38,752 nucleotides of DNA from Sediminibacterium sp. Lineage in GTDB: Bacteria > Bacteroidota > Bacteroidia > Chitinophagales > Chitinophagaceae. Location: positions 1-38,752 of the forward strand of contig JAOASV010000220.1 of the NCBI GenBank assembly GCA_030158535.1, read 5' to 3'. Made by a program: the position numbers and the translations under genes. The notes beneath the pieces are model-generated. The model searched no databases. It was not told the DNA's origin and saw only the letters and a program-made list of their open reading frames with translations. Positions 1 through 8,895 of this stretch are shown here, piece after piece; positions within the stretch are counted from its first letter, which is position 1, and each line of letters starts with the position of its first letter.

Positions 1-441
1 CGTTACATGAACTACGAAAGTTTAAGTGATGGTGGTTTTGCATCAGGCTCCATGATGGGGTCTGGTGGATTTATTGTACTCGATGAAGACCAGTGTATCG
101 TGCGCAACACTTTATCACTCGCGCGTTTTTACAGACACGAAAGTTGTGGACAGTGTTCACCATGTCGTGAGGGAACAGGTTGGATGGAAAAAATATTACA
201 CAACATTGAATATGGCAAAGGCAAAATTTCTGACATTGACCTGCTTTGGGATATTCAAAGAAAGATAGAAGGGAATACCATTTGTCCATTAGGAGACGCT
301 GCGGCATGGCCAGTAGCAGCTGCTATTAGACATTTTAGAGATGAGTTTGAGTGGCATGTAAACAATCCGCTTGAAGCACAAGAAAAAAATTATGGTTTAG
401 CGCATTATGCAGATCCTATTCATGTGCCAGTAACCGCTTAA
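1..441 (+). CDS. nuoF: NADH-quinone oxidoreductase subunit F, C-terminal part (5' end outside window)
   Basis: The reading frame is open from base 1 (Arg-Tyr before the first Met), so this is the last roughly 146 residues of a longer protein cut by the window edge. It contains the 4Fe-4S (N3) ligand motif SCGQCSPCREGTG and the distal cysteine in NTICPLGDAAAWPV, which are diagnostic for the C-terminal SLBB/4Fe-4S part of NuoF. In complex I this peripheral-arm subunit binds NADH and FMN and passes electrons into the Fe-S chain; those N-terminal sites lie upstream of the window. nuoG follows after 11 nt, so it belongs to the nuo operon. The internal ORF-track start at 7 is only the first Met in view. 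Confidence 0.97.
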   Translation, partial: RYMNYESLSDGGFASGSMMGSGGFIVLDEDQCIVRNTLSLARFYRHESCGQCSPCREGTGWMEKILHNIEYGKGKISDIDLLWDIQRKIEGNTICPLGDAAAWPVAAAIRHFRDEFEWHVNNPLEAQEKNYGLAHYADPIHVPVTA

Positions 442-452
442 TAAATTAAAGT

Positions 453-1496
453 ATGTCCGAACAACAACTTTTTAAAGTAACCATCGACAACATTACCATT
501 GAAGTGCCAGCAGGTACTACAATTTTAAATGCTGCCAGACAAATTGGAGGTGATGTTACGCCACCAGCTATGTGTTATTACAGCAAGCTAGAAGGTAGTG
601 GTGGTAAGTGTCGTACCTGTTTAGTAGAAGTGAGCAAGGGATCTGAGAAAGACCCGCTCCCAATGCCTAAGCTCATTGCTTCTTGTCGTACCACTGTAAT
701 GGATGGTATGGAAGTAAAAAATATTACCAGTGAAAAAGTAGTAGACGCGCGCGCTGGTGTTGTTGAGTTTTTATTACTCAATCACCCACTTGATTGTCCT
801 ATTTGTGATCAGGCTGGCGAGTGTCATTTACAAGATTTAAGTTACGATCATGGTAAAGAGGGTACACGTTACGAATTTGAGCGTCGTACATTTAAAAAGC
901 ATGATTTAGGTCCATACATACAACTTCATATGACACGTTGTATTTTATGTTACCGTTGTGTGTATACTGCAGATCAACTTTCTAAAGAGCGTTCACATGG
1001 TGTACTTGATAGAGGCGACCATGCGCAAATTGCAACCTTTATTGAAAAAAGTTTAGACAATGAATTTATTGGCAACGTCATTGACGTTTGTCCAGTAGGT
1101 GCATTAACAGATAAAACATTCCGCTTTAAAAATCGTGTTTGGTTTTTAAAACCAATGGATGCGCACCGCGATTGTCCTACATGTTCTGGTAAAGTAACCC
1201 TTTGGAACAGAGGTGATGAAGTATACCGTGTAACAGCGCGTAAAGACAAATGGGGTGAAGTAGAAGATTGGATATGTAACACATGTCGTTTTGAGACTAA
1301 AAATACTTCAGACTGGGTTATTGAAGGTCCACGTGAAATTGACAGACATTCTGTTATTGCACAGGGGCATTACCAAGGTTCTGTGGGCATGCATAAGCCT
1401 ACCGAAACATTTGCTGCTGTAAATGATGGACGCGCGCCACATTTATTAATGGACATTCATAGTGTGAGTGAAGTAAACAAAGATTCATCTTTATAA
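453..1496 (+). CDS. nuoG: NADH-quinone oxidoreductase subunit G, short form
   Basis: This is the Fe-S electron-wire subunit of the complex I peripheral arm. In order it shows an N-terminal 2Fe-2S ferredoxin domain (CYYSKLEGSGGKCRTC), the His-Cys 4Fe-4S segment (CPICDQAGECHLQD), a further 4Fe-4S motif (RCILCYRC...CPVGAL), and a last cysteine group (CPTC...CNTCR). The protein then ends at 347 residues. Canonical NuoG of Proteobacteria is about 900 residues with a long molybdopterin-oxidoreductase-like domain; here only the 4Fe-4S stub of that domain remains. Short NuoG is known in Bacteroidetes, so this is probably the normal form and not a truncation. It sits 11 nt after nuoF and 13 nt before nuoH. 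The start ATG has no Shine-Dalgarno sequence. Confidence 0.95.
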   Translation: MSEQQLFKVTIDNITIEVPAGTTILNAARQIGGDVTPPAMCYYSKLEGSGGKCRTCLVEVSKGSEKDPLPMPKLIASCRTTVMDGMEVKNITSEKVVDARAGVVEFLLLNHPLDCPICDQAGECHLQDLSYDHGKEGTRYEFERRTFKKHDLGPYIQLHMTRCILCYRCVYTADQLSKERSHGVLDRGDHAQIATFIEKSLDNEFIGNVIDVCPVGALTDKTFRFKNRVWFLKPMDAHRDCPTCSGKVTLWNRGDEVYRVTARKDKWGEVEDWICNTCRFETKNTSDWVIEGPREIDRHSVIAQGHYQGSVGMHKPTETFAAVNDGRAPHLLMDIHSVSEVNKDSSL

Positions 1497-1509
1497 ATTA
1501 GATTAAGAC

Positions 1510-2562
1510 ATGACATTACTTGCTGTAGATTGGCTTTTAATCATCGAAAAATTAGTACTCATTGCAATCATTGTGTTTGCAAGCCTGGGTATTGCCTTAT
1601 ATACCACTTTTGCAGAACGCAAAGTGGCCGCTGTTTTACAAGACCGTCCAGGACCTAACAGGGCCGGACCTTTTGGACTACTACAACCTTTTGCCGATGG
1701 ATTAAAACTCATCATGAAGGAAGAAATTATTCCTACTAGTTCTAATAAAGCATTGTTTGTTTTAGGTCCAGGACTAGCTATGACGGCAGCACTTATGACC
1801 TGCTCTGTAATTCCTTGGAGTAGTCATATCGAAATCTTTGATCGTAAAATAGATTTACAAATTGCAGATATCAATATTGGTATCCTATACATTTTTGGTG
1901 TGGTGAGTATGGGTGTGTACGGTATGATGATTGGTGGATGGGCGTCTAACAATAAGTTTTCACTCATGGCAGCACTACGTGGTGCGTCTCAAGCCATTAG
2001 TTATGAGTTAGCAATGGGCCTTTCACTTATTGCGGTATTAATGCTTTCAGGATCACTCAGTTTAAAAACAATTGTGGATGGTCAAATGGCCGCTGGCAGT
2101 TACTGGAATATTGTTTACCAACCACTTGGTTTTATTATCTTTTTTGTTTGTGCACTTGCAGAGTGTAACAGAACCCCTTTTGATTTACCAGAAGCAGAAA
2201 ACGAATTAAACTTTGGTTACCACCAGGAGTATTCTTCTATGAAACTAGGTTTCTATTTGTTTTCGGAATACATCAATATGATTATGAGTAGTGCGGTAAT
2301 GGCTTCTTTATATTTTGGTGGTTTTGATGTTCCTTTCTTAGACGAAAGCACACTGGCTCCAAACATTGCAGCGATTATTGGTGTAGCTGCGCTACTTACT
2401 AAAATTGCTATTTTCATTTTTGTATTTATGTGGATTCGTTGGACGGTTCCACGTTTTAGATATGATCAACTCATGAACTTGGGTTGGAAAACCATGATTC
2501 CACTTGCGCTATTTAACATGCTTGTTACTGGTGCACTTATTTTATTAAAAGCAGGGGTTTAA
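1510..2562 (+). CDS. nuoH: NADH-quinone oxidoreductase subunit H
   Basis: Membrane subunit that forms, with the peripheral arm, the quinone-binding cavity and the entry of the proton-translocation path. The 350-residue length is normal for the family. Family signatures are visible: ERKVAAVLQDRPGPNRAGP after the first transmembrane helix, and RTPFDLPEAENELNFGYHQEYSSMK, which corresponds to the acidic quinone-site loop. About eight hydrophobic helices can be counted. It is placed between nuoG and nuoI, as in canonical operons. Confidence 0.97.
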   Translation: MTLLAVDWLLIIEKLVLIAIIVFASLGIALYTTFAERKVAAVLQDRPGPNRAGPFGLLQPFADGLKLIMKEEIIPTSSNKALFVLGPGLAMTAALMTCSVIPWSSHIEIFDRKIDLQIADINIGILYIFGVVSMGVYGMMIGGWASNNKFSLMAALRGASQAISYELAMGLSLIAVLMLSGSLSLKTIVDGQMAAGSYWNIVYQPLGFIIFFVCALAECNRTPFDLPEAENELNFGYHQEYSSMKLGFYLFSEYINMIMSSAVMASLYFGGFDVPFLDESTLAPNIAAIIGVAALLTKIAIFIFVFMWIRWTVPRFRYDQLMNLGWKTMIPLALFNMLVTGALILLKAGV

Positions 2563-2581
2563 AATATTAATTCAATTAGCT

Positions 2582-3118
2582 ATGCAGGCGTTAACCAATA
2601 GAGCACAGGAAGTATCCAGAAAGCCCATGACATTCATGGAGCGCTTATACATTCCGAGCATTTTAAAAGGAATGGCTATTACATTTAGTCACATTTTTAA
2701 AAAGCAACCTACCATCCGTTATCCGGAACAAAAACGTGAGTTTAGTCCGGTGTTTAGAGGGCTTCATGTTTTAAACAGAGATGAAGAGGGTAGAGAGCGT
2801 TGTACTGCTTGTGGGCTTTGCGCGGTGGCTTGCCCTGCCGAAGCCATTACCATGGAAGCTGCAGAGCGTGAAGTGGGCCAAGAAAATTTATACCGCGAAG
2901 AAAAATATGCTGCCAAGTATGAAATTAATATGCTGCGCTGTATTTTTTGTGGCCTTTGTGAAGAAGCTTGTCCTAAAGACGCCATTTATTTAAGTGAAAC
3001 TTTTGCGCCAGCTAATTTTACGCGCACTGGTTTTATTTATGGAAAAGATCATTTATTAATCCCGAATCCAGTAACGGAACCTGAAGCATACGCTGCAGCA
3101 AAGGGTCAAAGAAATTAA
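2582..3118 (+). CDS. nuoI: NADH-quinone oxidoreductase subunit I (2x 4Fe-4S)
   Basis: Peripheral-arm ferredoxin-like subunit that carries the clusters (N6a/N6b) feeding the last cluster before quinone. Two classical motifs are present: CTACGLCAVACPAEAI and CIFCGLCEEACPKDAI. At 178 residues it is within the usual range. The ATG at 2582 gives a short basic N-terminus before the membrane-surface helix (MERLYIPSILKGM); the internal Met within MTFMERL is an alternative start. It lies 19 nt after nuoH and 10 nt before nuoJ. Confidence 0.96.
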   Translation: MQALTNRAQEVSRKPMTFMERLYIPSILKGMAITFSHIFKKQPTIRYPEQKREFSPVFRGLHVLNRDEEGRERCTACGLCAVACPAEAITMEAAEREVGQENLYREEKYAAKYEINMLRCIFCGLCEEACPKDAIYLSETFAPANFTRTGFIYGKDHLLIPNPVTEPEAYAAAKGQRN

Positions 3119-3128
3119 TAACGAACGC

Positions 3129-3632
3129 ATGAGTATTACACAATTCTTATTTTACTTTTTAACGGTGCTTGCGCTTTTTAGTGCCGTGATGGTAGTGGTT
3201 AGTAAAAACCCGGTGCATAGTGTGCTTTGGTTGATTGCTGTATTTTTTGCCATCTCTGGTCATTACATTTTATTAAATGCACAGTTTTTAGCTATCGTAA
3301 ACCTTATCGTTTATGCGGGTGCGATCATGGTATTGTTCTTGTTTGTGATCATGCTTATGAACCTCAATGCATCTACCGAGCCACAAAAAAACAATTGGTT
3401 AAAACTCGCTGGTGTAATTGCGGGTGGTTGTTTTTTAATGGTGTTGGTATCACTGGTAAAACAAGCCAACGAATTAAACAATATCGCAGTAACCATGGGT
3501 ACTGGTGAAATCGGACTGATTAAAAATTTAGGAAAGGCGCTCTTTAACGATTTTGTAGTGCCTTTTGAAATTAGTAGTGTACTCTTTTTAAGTGCCATGG
3601 TTGGCGCCGTTGTCATTGGTAAAAAAGCATAA
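3129..3632 (+). CDS. nuoJ: NADH-quinone oxidoreductase subunit J
   Basis: Small membrane-arm subunit of about five transmembrane helices. The conserved core NPVHSVLWLIAVFFAISG and NLIVYAGAIMVLFLFVIML matches the NuoJ/ND6 family, including the helix with the pi-bulge that couples quinone chemistry to the antiporters. The 167-residue length is typical. Position between nuoI and nuoK agrees with the usual gene order. Confidence 0.95.
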   Translation: MSITQFLFYFLTVLALFSAVMVVVSKNPVHSVLWLIAVFFAISGHYILLNAQFLAIVNLIVYAGAIMVLFLFVIMLMNLNASTEPQKNNWLKLAGVIAGGCFLMVLVSLVKQANELNNIAVTMGTGEIGLIKNLGKALFNDFVVPFEISSVLFLSAMVGAVVIGKKA

Positions 3633-3653
3633 TTAACATTAAAGTATTCGCAT

Positions 3654-3989
3654 ATGCCTATTCAATATTATATCTACCTCTGTCTTGCCTTATTTAGTAT
3701 TGGCATTGTAGGGGTTTTAACACGCCGAAACGCCATTATCGTTTTTATGTGTATCGAGCTCATGTTAAACGCTGTGAATTTATTGCTCGTTGCGTTTTCT
3801 AAAGTGCACAATACTATGGCACTTGCTGGAGACAAAACTTCTATGATTGGTATTGAAGCGCAACTCTTTGTATTTTTTATTATGGTGGTTGCAGCTGCAG
3901 AGGTAAGTGTAGGACTCGCCATTATAGTAATGATGTACAGAAATGTACATAGTGTAGATATTAACTTCTTGAATAGATTAAAAAACTAA
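3654..3989 (+). CDS. nuoK: NADH-quinone oxidoreductase subunit K
   Basis: Three-helix membrane subunit (111 residues; the family is about 100). The two membrane glutamates known to matter for proton transfer are visible, in [14 protein letters not shown] and in [13 protein letters not shown]. It links the NuoJ/NuoH region with the antiporter-like NuoN/M/L subunits. Only 7 nt separate it from nuoL, consistent with tight operonic translation. Confidence 0.96.
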   Translation: MPIQYYIYLCLALFSIGIVGVLTRRNAIIVFMCIELMLNAVNLLLVAFSKVHNTMALAGDKTSMIGIEAQLFVFFIMVVAAAEVSVGLAIIVMMYRNVHSVDINFLNRLKN

Positions 3990-3996
3990 CTAGGAT

Positions 3997-5916
3997 ATGA
4001 GTAAGCTTGTTTATTTAGTGCCCCTTTTTCCGTTACTCGGCTTTCTGGTTAACGGACTTTTTAGAAAATCATTATCAAAGCAACTGATTGGTATCATTGG
4101 CTCTGGTGCTATGCTAGCCTCTTTTGTGGTGAGCTTATTGATTTTCTTTGATGTTAAAAATGGTGGCGGTGCAACCGTACAACTTTTTAATTTTATCCAT
4201 GTTGGATCTTTAATCATTCCTTTCGAATTTTTGGTGGATCCATTGTCTTCTTTATTCTTACTTATTATTACGGGTATTGGATTTTTAATTCATTTGTACT
4301 CGACTGCATATATGCACGAAGAAGAGCCCATGCATTTTGGTAGGTATTTTGCCTATTTAAATTTGTTTGTGTTTTCGATGCTATTACTGGTATTAGGTGG
4401 TAACTACGTTGTAATGTTTATTGGTTGGGAAGGCGTAGGATTGTGTTCTTATTTACTGATTGGTTTTTGGTTCAAAAACAACAATTACAATGCCGCTGCT
4501 AAAAAGGCATTTATCATGAACCGTATTGGTGACCTTGGTTTTTTACTCGCTGTATTTTGGTTGATTGTTAAATTAGGTACTGTTTCTTACGCTTCTGTAT
4601 TTGCAGCCGTATCACAGTTATCTGCTACTGATATCACCATCATCACTACTTTATTATTTGTAGGTGCAATGGGTAAGAGTGCTCAAATTCCTTTGTACAC
4701 CTGGCTTCCAGATGCAATGGCGGGTCCAACACCGGTGTCTGCACTTATCCACGCGGCTACCATGGTTACCGCTGGTATTTACATGATTGCTAGAAGTAAC
4801 ATTTTATATACCATGGCGCCAGCAACACAAACACTTGTTGCGGTGATTGGTTTAGCTACAGCCATTTTTGCTGCTACTATTGCACTCAAGCAAAATGATA
4901 TTAAAAAAGTACTCGCTTACTCTACTGTAAGTCAGTTAGGTTATATGTTTTTAGGTTTAGGCGTTGGCGCTTATACTGGTGCGGTGTTTCACGTAATGAC
5001 GCACGCATTTTTTAAAGCCCTTTTATTTTTAGGCGCAGGTTCTGTAATTCATGCCATGCATCATGAGCAAGACATTACTAAAATGGGTGGACTAAAAAGT
5101 AAATTACCAATTACGCATCTTACCTTTTTACTAGGATGTATTGCTATTGCGGGTGTACCTCCATTTTCTGGTTTCTTTTCTAAAGATGAAATTTTAATGG
5201 CAGCTTATGCAACCAATCCTATCTTCTATTATGTAGGAATCGGTGGTGCATTACTCACTGCATTTTATATGTTCAGACTCTATAGTCTTACCTTCTTAGG
5301 AAACTTTAGAGGTACTGCGCACCAACAGGAACACTTACACGAAAGCCCAATTGCGATGACACTTCCACTTATGGTGTTGGCGTTTTTTGCGGTGGTTGCT
5401 GGGTTTGTTGGTACTCCTGCGCTTTTTGCACCTAACGCGCATGCGCTTGAGCATTTTTTAGCACCGGTGTTTGCGGGTTCTACAGCACTTGTTCACGCAC
5501 ATCATATTGAGCATTCTACCGAATGGATTTTAATGGGTACGGCAACGGCACTTATTTTAATTGTGATTGTATATGCAGTTACCAAGTTTAAAAAACATAC
5601 GACTACGGAACCTAATACCGGCATTGCTAAAGTATTAGAAAACAAATGGTATATCGATGAGTTGTATGATACCGTAATTGTAAATCCGCTACACTGGTTT
5701 GCAGGATTTTTGAAAAATACGATAGAGAAATATGTAATTGATGGCGCTGTTAATGGGGTAGGTAAATTAGTAGGTTATGGTAGTCGTCAATTTAGACTTT
5801 TGCAAAGTGGTCAAGTGGGTAGTTATATTTTAATGATGGTAATGGCACTTGTGTTATTCATTATCATTTGGTTTAATGACAACACCATTATGCATTTTAT
5901 TCATAAAATATTTTAG
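3997..5916 (+). CDS. nuoL: NADH-quinone oxidoreductase subunit L
   Basis: Distal antiporter-like proton-pumping subunit of complex I, 639 residues. The antiporter core has the key glutamate in FIGWEGVGLCSYLLIGFW and the discontinuous-helix region KSAQIPLYTWLPDAMAGPTP followed by SALIHAATMVTAGIYM. The C-terminus has the long amphipathic part with NKWYIDELYDTVIVNP, typical of the NuoL lateral helix, and a final anchor helix. A 39-nt gap to nuoM is the largest inside the operon, but I see no terminator in it. Confidence 0.97.
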   Translation: MSKLVYLVPLFPLLGFLVNGLFRKSLSKQLIGIIGSGAMLASFVVSLLIFFDVKNGGGATVQLFNFIHVGSLIIPFEFLVDPLSSLFLLIITGIGFLIHLYSTAYMHEEEPMHFGRYFAYLNLFVFSMLLLVLGGNYVVMFIGWEGVGLCSYLLIGFWFKNNNYNAAAKKAFIMNRIGDLGFLLAVFWLIVKLGTVSYASVFAAVSQLSATDITIITTLLFVGAMGKSAQIPLYTWLPDAMAGPTPVSALIHAATMVTAGIYMIARSNILYTMAPATQTLVAVIGLATAIFAATIALKQNDIKKVLAYSTVSQLGYMFLGLGVGAYTGAVFHVMTHAFFKALLFLGAGSVIHAMHHEQDITKMGGLKSKLPITHLTFLLGCIAIAGVPPFSGFFSKDEILMAAYATNPIFYYVGIGGALLTAFYMFRLYSLTFLGNFRGTAHQQEHLHESPIAMTLPLMVLAFFAVVAGFVGTPALFAPNAHALEHFLAPVFAGSTALVHAHHIEHSTEWILMGTATALILIVIVYAVTKFKKHTTTEPNTGIAKVLENKWYIDELYDTVIVNPLHWFAGFLKNTIEKYVIDGAVNGVGKLVGYGSRQFRLLQSGQVGSYILMMVMALVLFIIIWFNDNTIMHFIHKIF

Positions 5917-5955
5917 TAGATCCTTTAACCGTTCTATTAACGTTAAATAAAAGAT

Positions 5956-7389
5956 ATGATTCCTGTTTTATTACTTTTTATTCCGCTGGTTGCAGGTATT
6001 TTAGGGTTCTTTATTAAAGAGCAAAAAGCAGCAAGCAACTGGGCAATACTAGCATCGGTGGTTACTTTAATGACTGCAATAGTTGGTATTTATGCCATGC
6101 CTGCTTCTATGCATCAGTTTGAAGCAACCTGGTTGCCTAGCATTGGCGCAAACTTTAGCGTTGCATTAGATGGCATGTCTAAAATGCTGGTATTGCTAAC
6201 TGCTATAAGTATGCCGCTCATTTTTATTGCTACGCGTAATAATAATTACAGTAATCCAGGTGTTTTTTATGCATTAATGTTACTAGCACAAGCAGGATTA
6301 ATAGGTGTGTTTATTTCGATGGATGCACTACTATTTTATTTCTTCTGGGAGCTTGCTTTAATTCCGGTTTACTTTTTGTCTTCTATTTGGGGTGGCGAAA
6401 AAAGAATTGCTGTTACGTTTAAGTTTTTCATTTATACGTTTTTAGGTTCTTTACTGATGCTTGTAGGTATTTTATATGTTTACTTGCATACCAAGGATCA
6501 TAGTTTTGCATGGTCTTCATTTACCAACACTGATTTGTTAAGTGGTCAAGAAACACTTCCTTTCTTTTTATTTTTTATTGCATTCGCTATCAAAATGCCA
6601 ATATTCCCTTTACATACCTGGCAGCCAGATGCTTACGAGCAGGCACCAACGGCAACTACCATGGTGCTTAGCGGCGTGATGGTTAAAATGGGTTTATTTG
6701 CAGTGATTCGTTGGGTGTTGCCTTTATTTCCGGTAGCCACTTCAACATTTGCAATGCCTATTGTGATTGTATCGGTGGTAGGAATGATTTACGCTTCATT
6801 AATTGCGATTAAGCAAGATGATATCAAACGTTTAATTGCTTATTCTTCTATTGCGCATATTGGCCTAATGGCTGCGGCTATTTTTGCTGGCGGCACACTG
6901 GGTTTACAAGGGGTACAGGTACAAATGTTTAACCACGGAATTAACGTGATTGGACTTTGGATTCTTGCCAACGCTATTGAGTCTACGCTGGGTACCCGTA
7001 AATTATCGGAACTAGGTGGCCTTGCTACCAAAGCGCCAACCATGGCTATCTTATTTGTGGTACTAGCTTTTGCAAATATTGCTTTACCACTTACCAATGC
7101 TTTTATTGGTGAATTCTTATTATTTAATGGATTATTCCAATATAATATTTGGATAGCTGCAGCTGCTGGGGTGAGCATTATATTAGGTGCTATTTACACC
7201 CTTCAAATGGTACAAAAAGTATTGTTTGGAGAAGTATCTGCTGTTACAGCAAACGCTACCGAAATAAATAGTTATAGCAAGTGGGTGCTTGTTGTAATTG
7301 TTTTAGCAGTTATTGCGCTTGGCGTATATCCGCAACCACTCATTGACTTAACCAAAGATTCTGTTAACGCTTTACTCGTTATAAAATAA
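5956..7389 (+). CDS. nuoM: NADH-quinone oxidoreductase subunit M
   Basis: Second antiporter-like proton-pumping subunit, 477 residues and about 14 transmembrane helices. The pumping glutamate is in FFWELALIPVYFL. The conserved helix-break region is HTWQPDAYEQAPTATTMVLSGVMVKMG, and a second conserved lysine region is IKQDDIKRLIAYSSIAHIG. Order and size separate it from NuoL (longer) and NuoN (Leu/Val-type motif). Only 6 nt separate it from nuoN. Confidence 0.97.
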   Translation: MIPVLLLFIPLVAGILGFFIKEQKAASNWAILASVVTLMTAIVGIYAMPASMHQFEATWLPSIGANFSVALDGMSKMLVLLTAISMPLIFIATRNNNYSNPGVFYALMLLAQAGLIGVFISMDALLFYFFWELALIPVYFLSSIWGGEKRIAVTFKFFIYTFLGSLLMLVGILYVYLHTKDHSFAWSSFTNTDLLSGQETLPFFLFFIAFAIKMPIFPLHTWQPDAYEQAPTATTMVLSGVMVKMGLFAVIRWVLPLFPVATSTFAMPIVIVSVVGMIYASLIAIKQDDIKRLIAYSSIAHIGLMAAAIFAGGTLGLQGVQVQMFNHGINVIGLWILANAIESTLGTRKLSELGGLATKAPTMAILFVVLAFANIALPLTNAFIGEFLLFNGLFQYNIWIAAAAGVSIILGAIYTLQMVQKVLFGEVSAVTANATEINSYSKWVLVVIVLAVIALGVYPQPLIDLTKDSVNALLVIK

Positions 7390-7395
7390 TTTCTT

Positions 7396-8790
7396 ATGAA
7401 CGCAATTATTGTATCGGCTTTACTGGGAGTTGTGATGATGTTTAGTGGCATTTTTACCACGAATAAAACAATCATAAAAAACATTGCAACAGTGGGCGTG
7501 CTTGTATTACTGGCTGCCAATTTAATGGAAATGAATAATTTGTTTTCATTTGATATCAATACACATGATTTAATTGTAACCCAGCGTTATGGTTTGTTTT
7601 TTAACTGTATTGCATATGGTGCTACGTTTATTTATTTATTGCTCAGTGCAAGTGACATTACAGAAGTAGGTATTAATGTAGCAGAGTATTTTGCGCTCAT
7701 CTTTTTTGTGCTTTGTGGTGTAGCCATTTTAAGTTCATTTAATGGACTACTCATGTTATTTATTGGCGTCGAAATTTTATCAATTCCTCTTTATATTTTA
7801 ACAGGTTCTGATAAAAGAAATTTAAAAAGTAATGAAGCGTCGCTTAAGTATTTTTTAATGGGTTCTTTTTCTACCGGTGTGATGCTTATGGGTATTGCGC
7901 TTATGTATGGTGCTACCGGTAATTTTGGTATGGTGCATAGTAGTAGTTTAAGAGGTGTGATTGTTGCTTCTCAACAACCTCCATACTTACTTGTAGCAGG
8001 CGTTGTACTACTTTTTGCTTCTATGTCATTTAAAGTATCTGCTGCTCCTTTTCATTTTTGGACGCCAGATGTTTATGATGGTGCACCAAGTGTGTTTACG
8101 TCATTTATGTCTACCATTGTTAAGGCTGCAGGTATGCTTGCGTTTATTCGTGTATTTGAAAATTTGTACACGGTGCTTGGCCCTACTTGGCATATCATTG
8201 TTGACTTTGCTATTGTTACAACTTTATTAATAGGAAATATTACGGCTGTATTTCAGCAGAGCGTTAAACGTATGCTCGCGTATTCAAGTATTGCGCAGGC
8301 AGGTTTTATGCTTTTTGCACTCTATGCCAATAATACAGAAATTGCTAAAGAAGGTATGCTCTTGTATGCAGCTGCGTATAGCTTAGCTACGATTAGCATT
8401 TTTGCTGTGCTTATTAAATTACAGGATTATACATTAGATGGATTTAATGGCCTTGCTAAAAAAGAACCGGTACTTGCTTTTGCAGCAACTGTTTCTTTAT
8501 TATCGTTATCTGGTATTCCTTTAACGGCTGGCTTTTTTGCAAAATACTATGTACTAGCAGGTGCTATGCAAGCAGGTGGTGCCCTTTGGCTCATTATTGT
8601 AGCCGTAATTTTAGCAGCTGTAAGCGTATACTATTACTTTAGAGTCATTCAGGCCATGTATTTTAAAGAAGGCGATCCGCAAACCCTGCCTATTACAGGT
8701 GGTTTTAAAGCGGCATTAATTGCTGTGGCTGCTTTAATTGTGATTCTAGGCATCTGGCCTTCTGCGCTTTTAAGCTGGCTTTACTTTTAG
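7396..8790 (+). CDS. nuoN: NADH-quinone oxidoreductase subunit N
   Basis: Third antiporter-like subunit and last gene of the nuo operon, 464 residues. Family signatures are the glutamate in FIGVEILSIPLYIL, FHFWTPDVYDGAPSVFTSFM with the following KAAG lysine, and QQSVKRMLAYSSIAQAG. The protein is hydrophobic throughout. Transcription of the operon probably ends in the following 105 bp, where only weak hairpins are seen. Confidence 0.96.
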   Translation: MNAIIVSALLGVVMMFSGIFTTNKTIIKNIATVGVLVLLAANLMEMNNLFSFDINTHDLIVTQRYGLFFNCIAYGATFIYLLLSASDITEVGINVAEYFALIFFVLCGVAILSSFNGLLMLFIGVEILSIPLYILTGSDKRNLKSNEASLKYFLMGSFSTGVMLMGIALMYGATGNFGMVHSSSLRGVIVASQQPPYLLVAGVVLLFASMSFKVSAAPFHFWTPDVYDGAPSVFTSFMSTIVKAAGMLAFIRVFENLYTVLGPTWHIIVDFAIVTTLLIGNITAVFQQSVKRMLAYSSIAQAGFMLFALYANNTEIAKEGMLLYAAAYSLATISIFAVLIKLQDYTLDGFNGLAKKEPVLAFAATVSLLSLSGIPLTAGFFAKYYVLAGAMQAGGALWLIIVAVILAAVSVYYYFRVIQAMYFKEGDPQTLPITGGFKAALIAVAALIVILGIWPSALLSWLYF

Positions 8791-8868
8791 TATTTTACCA
8801 TACTTATTGGCCTACTTACCGCTCCTCATTTTTTTGAGGCCCTCTGTTAGGGGCTGCTCAATCTGTGC

Positions 8869-8876
8869 TATCTTTA
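8869..8876 (+). promoter_or_regulatory. Candidate -7 promoter element for the ABC permease
   Basis: TATCTTTA matches seven of eight positions of the Bacteroidetes -7 consensus TAnnTTTG. It lies 19 nt before the ATG of the permease gene. No TTG (-33) element is visible at 17-23 nt upstream, so support is moderate. Confidence 0.45.
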
Positions 8877-8895
8877 CAGCTATAATGCTACTATT

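Noticed and set aside
8820-8860. Hairpins cctcatttttttgagg and ccctctgttaggg after nuoN as a terminator
   Set aside because: Stems of 4-5 bp, and no U-run follows either; too weak to annotate as an intrinsic terminator.
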